Source: Bacteroidota bacterium (GTDB taxonomy: Bacteria; Bacteroidota; Bacteroidia; Bacteroidales; Lentimicrobiaceae). Taken from it: a stretch of DNA of 64,000 nt. The DNA lies in NCBI GenBank assembly GCA_009773515.1, contig WSXX01000017.1, forward strand, positions 1 through 64,000, given 5' to 3'. Under the pieces are notes generated by a model. That model worked only from the letters and a program-made list of their open reading frames with translations. It made no database searches and was not told where the DNA came from. A program made the translations under genes and the position numbers. Below are positions 25,616 through 33,229 of the stretch, piece by piece (the stretch's first letter is position 1; each line of letters opens with the position of its first letter).

Positions 25616-27226
25616 ATGAAAAGAACATTACTCGCTATTGCCCTGAGTTCGCTGGCACTTGTTTCGCTGGCCGGAGGTATTGTACACAATACCAATCAGA
25701 GTGCTTCATTTATCCGAATGCCTGTGCGGGATGCTTCGCTGGGTCTGGATGCAGCTTATTATAATCCGGCTGGTCTGGTTTTTCTGAAAGATGGATTCCA
25801 CATCTCACTGAGCAATCAGTATATTACACAAACACGTGACATTAAAACTACATTTCCGGGCTTAAACAGAACGAAATTTGAAGGTGGCGTTACTGTTCCT
25901 TTATTTCCTTCGGTATATGCCGTTTATAAAATGGATAAACTGGCTTTTTCAGTAGGTTTTAACCCGATAGGTGGAGGTGGTAGCGCTAAATTTGAAAATG
26001 GTTTGCCATCTTTTGAAATGCAGGTTGCAAGCATTCCAGGCTCGCTGAATAATGGTGGAATTCCAACTACAAAATATAGTTATGAGACTAATTTTGAAGG
26101 CAGTTCAGCTTATTATGGTATTCAGGCCGGTGCAAGTTATAAAGTGAACGATGTACTTTCAGTTAGTTTGGGACTACGCTATGTAATTGTGAGCAACAGT
26201 TATCAGGGTTATCTTAACAATATAATGATTAATCCGCAGTTCCCGGCATTGAATTATTCCGGTGAAATGGTTAAAGCCCCGGTTTTCTTTACTGAATTAT
26301 CGGGTTATCTGGCCAATGTTTCAGCTCAATTGGGTGCAACCGGTAATTCGCTTCAACCGATCATTGATGGCGGAGGCGGCAGTGTTCCTTTATCTCAAGG
26401 TACTAATGCCGGACTAACCGCGCAGCAGGTAGCTACTCTTCAGGGAACTATTACTGCTTTGGGAGGTGATCCTTCAAACATGACCATTGCTCAGGTTCAG
26501 GGATTCTTTGGAGCTGCCTCAACCTCTTACGGAGCAAATTCACAGGCCATGTCAGCCAATGCTGTTGCAACAGCCGATAAAAAAGTAGATGCCGATCAGA
26601 GTGGTTCAGGCATTGTACCTATTATTGGAGCCAATCTGAGTTTCGACAGACTGAACATTGGAATCAAATATGAGCACAAAGCAAGCATTAAAGTGAAAAA
26701 TGCCACAACAATTGATGATGTCGGAATGTATCCTGATGGAGTTGAAACTCCTGCTGATATCCCTTCTATGCTTTCAGTTGGCGTTGGGTTTAAAGCAACT
26801 GACAAATTAAGCCTCAGCGGCGGAGTGCACTATTATTTCGATAAAGGTGCAGAATACGGCAAAAAACTTAACGGCGAATTTGTTATGAACGACAAGGTAA
26901 TGGACAAGAACTTCTGGGAACTTGGCCTCGGCGTTGAATATGAGATCAATGAAAAATGGCTGGTTAGTGCAGGCTATCTGCGCACTCAAACAGGAGTTAT
27001 GGATTTATACCAGACTGACTTGAGTCACAGTTTATCTACCAACAGCATTGCCGGCGGACTTCGTTATATGGCTACTGAAAATATCGGAATCAATTTTGGT
27101 GTGATGAATACCATGTATCTGGAAGATACCCGTGATTTCCCGGCAGCAACACCATATCCTGCTTATACAGAAACTTACAACCGCAAAGCATTTACTGTTG
27201 CTTTAGGTGTTGATTTCAGTTTCTAA
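25616..27226 (+). CDS. OmpP1/FadL-family outer membrane transport protein
   Basis: A 536-residue outer-membrane barrel related to FadL, which moves hydrophobic compounds such as long-chain fatty acids. The signal peptide ends near SLAGG. The N-terminal part contains the family's typical RMPVRDASLGLDAAYYNPAG followed by LVFLKDG, and the C-terminus ends with a barrel strand finishing in Phe (VALGVDFSF). An insertion near residues 235-320, rich in Gly, Ser and Ala and with a predicted helix, is unusual and may form an extracellular or plug element. Flanked by a strong terminator at 27248-27276. Transported substrate unknown. Confidence 0.88.
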   Translation: MKRTLLAIALSSLALVSLAGGIVHNTNQSASFIRMPVRDASLGLDAAYYNPAGLVFLKDGFHISLSNQYITQTRDIKTTFPGLNRTKFEGGVTVPLFPSVYAVYKMDKLAFSVGFNPIGGGGSAKFENGLPSFEMQVASIPGSLNNGGIPTTKYSYETNFEGSSAYYGIQAGASYKVNDVLSVSLGLRYVIVSNSYQGYLNNIMINPQFPALNYSGEMVKAPVFFTELSGYLANVSAQLGATGNSLQPIIDGGGGSVPLSQGTNAGLTAQQVATLQGTITALGGDPSNMTIAQVQGFFGAASTSYGANSQAMSANAVATADKKVDADQSGSGIVPIIGANLSFDRLNIGIKYEHKASIKVKNATTIDDVGMYPDGVETPADIPSMLSVGVGFKATDKLSLSGGVHYYFDKGAEYGKKLNGEFVMNDKVMDKNFWELGLGVEYEINEKWLVSAGYLRTQTGVMDLYQTDLSHSLSTNSIAGGLRYMATENIGINFGVMNTMYLEDTRDFPAATPYPAYTETYNRKAFTVALGVDFSF

Positions 27227-27247
27227 GACAAAAAGAATACTTAAAAG

Positions 27248-27276
27248 AGCCGGGATGAATGTCCCGGCTTTTTTTT
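27248..27276 (+). terminator. Intrinsic terminator after the OmpP1/FadL gene
   Basis: AGCCGGGA at 27248-27255 pairs perfectly with TCCCGGCT at 27262-27269 around a 6-base loop, followed by a T run of eight. Confidence 0.92.
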
Positions 27277-27338
27277 CTTTTTTTTCTGAATTTTTCAGGC
27301 AATTCACCCGATGGTGGTGCTTTTAAATTCAAAAATGT

Positions 27339-27346
27339 TACTTTTG
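27339..27346 (+). promoter_or_regulatory. Promoter -7 box for the LytM/LysM gene
   Basis: TACTTTTG matches TAnnTTTG. It predicts transcription from about 27353 and so supports the ATG at 27388. Confidence 0.5.
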
Positions 27347-27387
27347 TGATATTGAAACTACCTTATTTAAATCAAATAATACCAGGG

Positions 27388-28425
27388 ATGCATTTTTCAT
27401 TGCTTGCTTATTTTTCAGGTTTCAACAGTGCTTTTTTCAATACTTCTTTTAGTATATTTCCTGAAAAACAGGTACTTACTTTAAGAGTTAATAAATTCTA
27501 TTTAAGGATATTGATAGTTTCTGTGCTTTTCTTTTCAGGATTACAATTTTCAGTTGCTCAGGGTTTTGTGATCGATACCAATAGTTTCTTAAACGAAGTT
27601 GATACAACCCGCCTAAATCCGGAAACTCACACTTTTGAAGATGAAATACTTCCTGAAGACGAAGAGCGGATGCTTACAGATGACAGCTTTTTTATACCAT
27701 CTGATGTGCTTTACAAAAACAGGTGGGATACTTTATACATCAGAACAGGCAGAGTGAACCTTTCTGAGATTCATGATTCCGTTATAATTCGTTTGAACAA
27801 TCCTGCAGAAACTCCTTTTCATTTCCCATATAAAGGCAAACTGATTTCAAAATACGGATGGCGCAGCGGAAGGTTTCACGCGGGAATGGATATTAAGCTA
27901 AATCAAGGCGATACCATTGTCAGCGCATTCGATGGAAAAGTCAGAATTGCGCGCGTTATGAGCGGTTATGGTAAAATGATTGTTATTCGCCATAATAATG
28001 GATTGGAAACAGTTTACAGCCACTTGTCAAAAATTATTGTCGGAATCAATCAGGAAGTGAAAGCCGGTCAACCCATAGGTTTGGGAGGCAGAACAGGAAG
28101 GGCAACAACAACTCATCTGCATTTTGAAACCAGATATCTCGGTGAGCATTTTAATCCTGACCGTATTATTGATTTTGAGAATCACACCCTCATCAAAGAT
28201 ACTTTGTTAATTAATAAAGAGTTTTGGCAACCAGCAAAAGCAAACACCATTGCTTCAGCCTATGATGAAGGTTCTTCAGAAAAAAAGTATCATACTATAA
28301 AGCAGGGTGATACACTTTCAGCCATAGCCAGAAGACATAAAACGTCTGTAAAACGCTTATGCCAGCTGAATGGCATTAAAGAAAACAAAGTTCTCAGGAT
28401 AGGCGTTAGATTGCGCGTGTCATAA
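27388..28425 (+). CDS. Exported M23 (LytM) peptidase with LysM domain
   Basis: A 345-residue cell-wall enzyme. The LytM zinc site is intact: His164 and Asp168 in RFHAGMD and the HxH pair His243/His245 in THLHFE. A C-terminal LysM domain (about 298-344, YHTIKQGDTLSAIARRHK) binds glycan strands. It probably cleaves peptidoglycan crosslinks, or activates amidases, during growth or division. A hydrophobic export segment lies at about residues 40-58, unusually far in; the start at 27388 was chosen because the longer frame begins inside the preceding terminator at 27259 and upstream of the promoter element. It precedes a GWxTD lipoprotein gene, probably in the same transcript. Confidence 0.87.
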   Translation: MHFSLLAYFSGFNSAFFNTSFSIFPEKQVLTLRVNKFYLRILIVSVLFFSGLQFSVAQGFVIDTNSFLNEVDTTRLNPETHTFEDEILPEDEERMLTDDSFFIPSDVLYKNRWDTLYIRTGRVNLSEIHDSVIIRLNNPAETPFHFPYKGKLISKYGWRSGRFHAGMDIKLNQGDTIVSAFDGKVRIARVMSGYGKMIVIRHNNGLETVYSHLSKIIVGINQEVKAGQPIGLGGRTGRATTTHLHFETRYLGEHFNPDRIIDFENHTLIKDTLLINKEFWQPAKANTIASAYDEGSSEKKYHTIKQGDTLSAIARRHKTSVKRLCQLNGIKENKVLRIGVRLRVS

Positions 28426-28523
28426 CTGATTTGCTTTACATCTCAATAATGACTGGTGCTTAGGGAGTGAAAATGATTAACTTTACATCAGGACAAAAAT
28501 CTACGCTTTCAAAAAAATCTCAG

Positions 28524-29762
28524 ATGGTAAAACACTTGTTTCGGTTTTCCCTTATTGTTTTTACAATATCAACGCTGATTTTCAGTTTTTCATGTAAAAG
28601 CCCTGCACGGCTAGCTTACAGAAATATCGCCCCATTCTATAACCCTGATTCTGAATTAAAAGGACTTAGTTACGGACTTTTTAATCTGGATGATTCAATC
28701 ACCAATTTGTATGTAACTTTTCCTTATAAAGAGCTTCAGTATGCGATACTAAATGGTTCTTCGGTAGCAAATTTTCGCTTCTTTTATCAGCTTTATGACG
28801 GATTTGATAATTCACGACTCATTGATTCCGCTTCATTCTACGGATATGATTCATTAAAGCAACAGGATAGATTTTTTGACTCAATCCCTTTGGTTACCAT
28901 CAGAGGAAGAAATTATATTATTAATGCAGAACTCACTGACCTGAATTCCGGGAGATCTTACGGGCGCTTTCTTAGCCTGAATAAAAGCAATAACAGCACA
29001 AGTGCGGATGCTATTTTGTCAGGGACCGATAATCTCCCGTTGATGCGAAATTATGTTTATGGCAGTGAATCGATCAAACTAAGGCTTAAAGAAGATATGG
29101 AAGAAATACGCATGGCTTTTGCTTCAAAGCCATCACTTCCTGCATTGAATCCTTTTACTGCCTCCGTAGGATCATTCGAAACAGAGATTGACAGCACTTT
29201 TGTTATTGCAGCATCCGAAGGTTTTTCTGATCACCTGCAGTTGAGTAGTCGGGGAACTTATTTCAAAGAAACAGAAAATGGTTATTCATTTCTTGCCCAC
29301 CGGTTTTACGATGGTTTTCCTGAAATTGGCACTGTAGCTGAGATGCGCGAATCGTTGCGTTATATTTCCACAGATTCAGAGTTTCGGAAAATGCAGGAAC
29401 AAACGCCAAGGGCTGCTGTTGATGATTTCTGGATAAATATTACCGGACACCCGGAACGTGCACTTCAGCAAATCAAAAGATATTACAAAAGGGTAGAAGA
29501 GGCCAACCGGTTTTTTACCTTATCTAAAGAGGGCTGGAAATCTGACAGGGGAATGATTTACATTGTTTATGGTCCTCCCAGTGTAGTTTACCGGAATGCT
29601 TTTTCGGAAGAGTGGACTTACGGCGAAATCGGCAATCCATTGTCGGTAAGGTTTTTATTTAATCTTGTTTCTCTTACCGGTGATTTGTCTGAATTTGAAC
29701 TCGTTAGATCAGACAACTATCGGAATTCCTGGCATCTCGCGGTTTCAAACTGGCGCAGGTAA
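28524..29762 (+). CDS. GWxTD-domain lipoprotein
   Basis: A 412-residue exported lipoprotein with the signal MVKHLFRFSLIVF and a lipobox ending FSFSC. The C-terminal 130 residues are a GWxTD domain, here in the variant form EGWKSDRGMIYIVYGPP, followed by EEWTYGE. GWxTD proteins are found in Bacteroidetes and relatives; their function is not known to me. Upstream in-frame starts exist at 28467 (GTG) and 28473 (ATG, with AGGGAG just before it), which would give a longer n-region; 28524 yields a normal lipoprotein signal. The variant Ser for Thr in the name motif is mild. Confidence 0.8.
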   Translation: MVKHLFRFSLIVFTISTLIFSFSCKSPARLAYRNIAPFYNPDSELKGLSYGLFNLDDSITNLYVTFPYKELQYAILNGSSVANFRFFYQLYDGFDNSRLIDSASFYGYDSLKQQDRFFDSIPLVTIRGRNYIINAELTDLNSGRSYGRFLSLNKSNNSTSADAILSGTDNLPLMRNYVYGSESIKLRLKEDMEEIRMAFASKPSLPALNPFTASVGSFETEIDSTFVIAASEGFSDHLQLSSRGTYFKETENGYSFLAHRFYDGFPEIGTVAEMRESLRYISTDSEFRKMQEQTPRAAVDDFWINITGHPERALQQIKRYYKRVEEANRFFTLSKEGWKSDRGMIYIVYGPPSVVYRNAFSEEWTYGEIGNPLSVRFLFNLVSLTGDLSEFELVRSDNYRNSWHLAVSNWRR

Positions 29763-29793
29763 TGCTTTCTCCAAAAACCTGAAGATTTTAACT

Positions 29794-29801
29794 TAATTTT
29801 G
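29794..29801 (+). promoter_or_regulatory. Promoter -7 box for hydE
   Basis: TAATTTTG followed by C matches TAnnTTTG and ends 22 bases before the hydE start codon, implying its own promoter after the GWxTD gene. Confidence 0.5.
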
Positions 29802-29823
29802 CCTCTGGTTAAGCAATCAATCA

Positions 29824-30903
29824 ATGGACAATATCACCCACATACTGAAAAAGAATTCTTTTACACACGCTGAAATCGTACAGCTTTTGTCTTCTGAAAA
29901 GGAAGCGAGAAGTTTATTATTTGCGGCTTCAGCTGAAACAAAGGAGAAATACGTTGGTAATGTTGTTTATTTCAGAGGGCTGATTGAATTTTCAAACATC
30001 TGCAGTAAAAATTGCTACTATTGCGGCATCCGTAGTGGAAATAAAAAGACCAACCGCTATAACCTTACTGATAAGGAGATTCTTGACGCTGCAAAATTCG
30101 CGTATGAGAATAATTACGGTTCAGTTGTGCTTCAGGGAGGTGAAATTGAAGGTGAAGCATTTACCCTGAGAATTGAAAAATTGCTACATGGTATCAAGGA
30201 GTTATCTGATGGCAGGCTTGGTGTAACTCTGTCAGTCGGGGAGCAATCTTTTGATGTGTATAAACGTTGGTTTAATGCCGGCGCACACCGGTATTTGCTT
30301 CGCATTGAGTCTTCAAACAAGGAACTGTATTACAAAATTCACCCAAACGACAGCACCCATAGTTTCGAACGCAGAATGACAGCATTGCGTAATCTGCGGG
30401 AAGCCGGTTATCAGGTTGGAACCGGAGTGATGATCGGATTGCCTTTTCAAACCCTCGACCACCTGGCCGATGATCTGATCTTTATGAAAGAAATGGACAT
30501 CGATATGTGTGGAATGGGACCTTATATTGAACACGCCGATACCCCTTTATGGGACTTCAGAGATGGTTTGCTGCCGCTTGAAGAGAGGTTTAATCTGGCC
30601 CTTAAAATGATTGCCATCCTCAGGATAATGATGAAGAACATCAATATAGCCTCAGCAACTGCGCTTCAGGCGATCGATCCCATTGGCAGAGAAAAAGCAT
30701 TGAAGATTGGAGCCAACATCATTATGCCAAACATTACCCCCGGCATGTACCGCGATGAATACAAACTCTATGAGAACAAACCCTGTACCGATGAAGAAGC
30801 GGCCGATTGTAAAAATTGCCTCGAAGCACGGATTCATATGTCGGGAAATAAAATCGGATATAACGAATGGGGAGACTCCGCTCATTTTAAAGAAAGAAAT
30901 TGA
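29824..30903 (+). CDS. hydE: HydE-like radical SAM enzyme ([FeFe]-hydrogenase H-cluster maturase)
   Basis: A 359-residue radical S-adenosylmethionine enzyme. The catalytic cluster motif is CX3CX2C at Cys60, Cys64 and Cys67 (CSKNCYYCGIR), with a BioB-like barrel. Near the C-terminus Cys321, Cys329 and Cys332 form CX7CX2C, the second cluster motif known in HydE of Thermotoga. This, with the GTGVMIGLP and NIIMPNITP segments, favours HydE over the related PylB and BioB. HydE makes part of the dithiomethylamine/diiron cluster of [FeFe]-hydrogenase. The partners hydF, hydG and a hydrogenase are not in this window, so the function rests on sequence alone. Confidence 0.85.
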   Translation: MDNITHILKKNSFTHAEIVQLLSSEKEARSLLFAASAETKEKYVGNVVYFRGLIEFSNICSKNCYYCGIRSGNKKTNRYNLTDKEILDAAKFAYENNYGSVVLQGGEIEGEAFTLRIEKLLHGIKELSDGRLGVTLSVGEQSFDVYKRWFNAGAHRYLLRIESSNKELYYKIHPNDSTHSFERRMTALRNLREAGYQVGTGVMIGLPFQTLDHLADDLIFMKEMDIDMCGMGPYIEHADTPLWDFRDGLLPLEERFNLALKMIAILRIMMKNINIASATALQAIDPIGREKALKIGANIIMPNITPGMYRDEYKLYENKPCTDEEAADCKNCLEARIHMSGNKIGYNEWGDSAHFKERN

Positions 30904-30993
30904 TCCTTTCGGAATAAGTTTTACGAAATCAGATATTTATATATTTAATTAAGGACATTGACCAAAAGCAGGATTTTAATGCTTGTAAAACCT

Positions 30994-31001
30994 TAAATTT
31001 G
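30994..31001 (+). promoter_or_regulatory. Promoter -7 box for thyA-folA
   Basis: TAAATTTG followed by C matches TAnnTTTG and ends 18 bases before the thyA start codon. Confidence 0.5.
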
Positions 31002-31019
31002 CAGAAATAACATCAGCGA

Positions 31020-31814
31020 ATGAAACAATATCATGATTTGTTGCGCCATGTAATGGAAAACGGTGTGCGTAAGCATGATCGTACCGGAACCGGCACAATC
31101 AGCGTTTTCGGGTATCAGATGAGGTTTAATCTTGAAGAAGGATTTCCGGTACTTACCACCAAAAAGTTGCATCTACGGTCTATTATATATGAGCTTCTCT
31201 GGTTTCTTCGCGGAGATACCAATGTAAAGTATTTGCACGATAATAAAGTCAGTATCTGGGATGAATGGGCTGATTCAAATGGCGATCTTGGCCCGGTTTA
31301 CGGCCATCAGTGGCGTTCGTGGAATGCTGCCGACGGAAGAACCATAGATCAGATTACGGAAGTTGTGAAAATGATCAAAGATAAACCGGACTCACGTCGA
31401 ATGATGGTTTCAGCATGGAATCCGGGAGAAGTGGATAAAATGGCTCTGCCTCCATGTCATGTGATGTTTCAGTTCTACGTTTCTGATGGGAAACTTTCGT
31501 GTCAGCTTTATCAGCGCAGTGCCGATATTTTTCTTGGAGTTCCGTTTAATATTGCTTCCTATGCATTGCTCACCATGATGATGGCGCAGGTTACCGGCCT
31601 GAAACCCGGAGAATTTATACATACTTTCGGCGATGCACACATTTACCTCAATCATACCGAACAGGTTGAACTTCAGCTTAGCAGAGATTTTAGGCCTTTG
31701 CCGGAAATGGTAATCAACACTGAAGTTTGTGATATTTTTGGGTTCAGTTTTGAAGATTTTACCCTCAAAGGTTACGACCCTCATCCACACATAAAAGCTC
31801 CGGTAGCTATTTGA
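31020..31814 (+). CDS. thyA: Thymidylate synthase
   Basis: Converts dUMP to dTMP with methylene-tetrahydrofolate, yielding dihydrofolate. The 264-residue length equals that of E. coli ThyA. The nucleophile is Cys146 in [10 protein letters not shown], followed by [20 protein letters not shown], the dUMP-binding region. The N-terminal [12 protein letters not shown] and FPVLTTKK motifs are intact. Its product dihydrofolate is recycled by the folA product encoded 18 bases downstream, so the two form a functional pair in one transcript. Confidence 0.99.
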   Translation: MKQYHDLLRHVMENGVRKHDRTGTGTISVFGYQMRFNLEEGFPVLTTKKLHLRSIIYELLWFLRGDTNVKYLHDNKVSIWDEWADSNGDLGPVYGHQWRSWNAADGRTIDQITEVVKMIKDKPDSRRMMVSAWNPGEVDKMALPPCHVMFQFYVSDGKLSCQLYQRSADIFLGVPFNIASYALLTMMMAQVTGLKPGEFIHTFGDAHIYLNHTEQVELQLSRDFRPLPEMVINTEVCDIFGFSFEDFTLKGYDPHPHIKAPVAI

Positions 31815-31832
31815 TTTAACACATTCCTGATT

Positions 31833-32333
31833 ATGAAAACCATCTCCATCATAGTTGCCATCGCCGATAACCTGGCCATCGGAAAAGACAATCAATTGCT
31901 CTGGCACATTCCTGAAGATCTGAAACGCTTCAAAGCATTGACAACCGGACACACGCTGGTTATGGGCAAGCGAACCTTTGAATCCCTTCCGATTAGGCCA
32001 CTTCCCAAAAGGAGAAGTATTGTGATTACTGATGTGGCAGGTGAACAGATTCCGGGTTGTGATATGGCATACTCGATCGACGATGCCATTGCACAAATGG
32101 ACGAAGGCCGTGAGAATTTTATTATAGGCGGAGGAATGGTTTACCGGCAGTTTATGCCTCTTGCACACAAACTTTACCTAACATTGGTGCACAAAGATTT
32201 TGAAGCTGATACTTTCTATCCGGCTATCGACTTTAGTGAATGGGTTGAGACTGAACGTGAGCTTGTTGAAGCAAAAGAATCCCTTGGCTTTGATTATTCC
32301 TATGTTACATACTCAAGAAAGTCAGTGCATTAA
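31833..32333 (+). CDS. folA: Dihydrofolate reductase
   Basis: Reduces dihydrofolate to tetrahydrofolate with NADPH, in the cytoplasm. The 166-residue protein has the usual order: IVAIADNLAIGKDNQLLWHI (Met20 loop equivalent), PEDLKRFK, MGKRTFES and the NADPH-binding IIGGGMVYRQF. The substrate-binding acidic residue sits in the helix beginning with PEDLKRFK, the trimethoprim-target region. Coupled with thyA. Confidence 0.98.
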   Translation: MKTISIIVAIADNLAIGKDNQLLWHIPEDLKRFKALTTGHTLVMGKRTFESLPIRPLPKRRSIVITDVAGEQIPGCDMAYSIDDAIAQMDEGRENFIIGGGMVYRQFMPLAHKLYLTLVHKDFEADTFYPAIDFSEWVETERELVEAKESLGFDYSYVTYSRKSVH

Positions 32334-32356
32334 GACATAAATTTAGTCTTTAGAGT

Positions 32357-33226
32357 TTATTCATTGAGTATAAACTCAGTACCAATTGTATTTACTCCGG
32401 CGAAAATTCCAAGTCCTCCTTTAATGTTTGAAAATATGGGAGCGGGTTCCTGAAATGGATTGTCCCCTTCAAAATTCCAAACCGATTTATGATAATTGTA
32501 GAAGTCCTGATCTGTAACCGAAAGGAAAATAACAATTTTGGTTTCCTGTTCTACCGGGTTGTAGATAGTTGAAGTTTTGTAAGTAAAGTATTCACCATCC
32601 TTGTTTTTGTCGGAAGTATAAGGTTCGCCTCTGCTGAGATACAAATCGTACAAATATTCCCCTTCATAAAATTCATCACCATAGCTCGATGCCACATTAA
32701 TGCTATAGAAATGCCCGGGTCCTGAGATGTCCTGAAATCTGAAATTCGCCAGAAAGCCGCTGTTTCCGTATTCGTCAACTTCTTCAACGCTGGTTAGTTC
32801 TATGGCTGGCGGAATATCTGATGGAACGGTGCATTCGGCAGTAGCACTGTATCCTTCTGGTGCAGTTACTTCAAGATAATAGGTTTTCGAAGGAAGTATT
32901 TCAAATTCATCTGTGCTTAAAAGATAAGTATCCCTGTTGACATCGTAAGGTATCACCATGCTGTTGACTCCGTCTGATATCCGAACACTTGCATTTTTAA
33001 TGACAGGGAACTGTTGGTCATAGGAATGATAAGGGGTTTGTACGTATAAGGTCCTGCTTTTCATTACTTTAACCTTAATGAAATCGGATTGTGGAGAGAT
33101 GATTGAATGTACCACCAGCTTGGGTAGTGATTCCGGTACATCAACATCAGAAATCATGTTTTCACAACTGCTCAGCATGAAAAATGAGAAAACAGTTAGG
33201 AATATCTTTGAGATTATGTTTTTCAT
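32357..33226 (-). CDS. DUF4249 outer-membrane lipoprotein, partner of the TonB receptor
   Basis: A 289-residue lipoprotein (signal ends FMLSSC, then ENMISD). It matches DUF4249: the LPKLVVHSIISPQSDFIKV opening, the TYYLEVTAPEGYSATAECTVP segment in the middle and a late YNYHKSVWNFEGDNPFQEP motif. Proteins of this family usually follow a SusC-like receptor gene, as here (3 bases apart). They probably sit on the outer membrane beside the receptor, in the manner of SusD but with an unrelated fold. Substrate unknown. Confidence 0.86.
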   Translation of the reverse strand: MKNIISKIFLTVFSFFMLSSCENMISDVDVPESLPKLVVHSIISPQSDFIKVKVMKSRTLYVQTPYHSYDQQFPVIKNASVRISDGVNSMVIPYDVNRDTYLLSTDEFEILPSKTYYLEVTAPEGYSATAECTVPSDIPPAIELTSVEEVDEYGNSGFLANFRFQDISGPGHFYSINVASSYGDEFYEGEYLYDLYLSRGEPYTSDKNKDGEYFTYKTSTIYNPVEQETKIVIFLSVTDQDFYNYHKSVWNFEGDNPFQEPAPIFSNIKGGLGIFAGVNTIGTEFILNE

Positions 33227-33229
33227 GGC

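Noticed and set aside
27259-27387. N-terminal extension of the LytM/LysM frame
   Set aside because: It begins inside a strong terminator hairpin and before the -7 element at 27339, so the ATG at 27388 is a better start.
31410-32168. Long minus-strand open frame over thyA-folA
   Set aside because: It lies opposite two well-supported genes and its translation resembles no protein.
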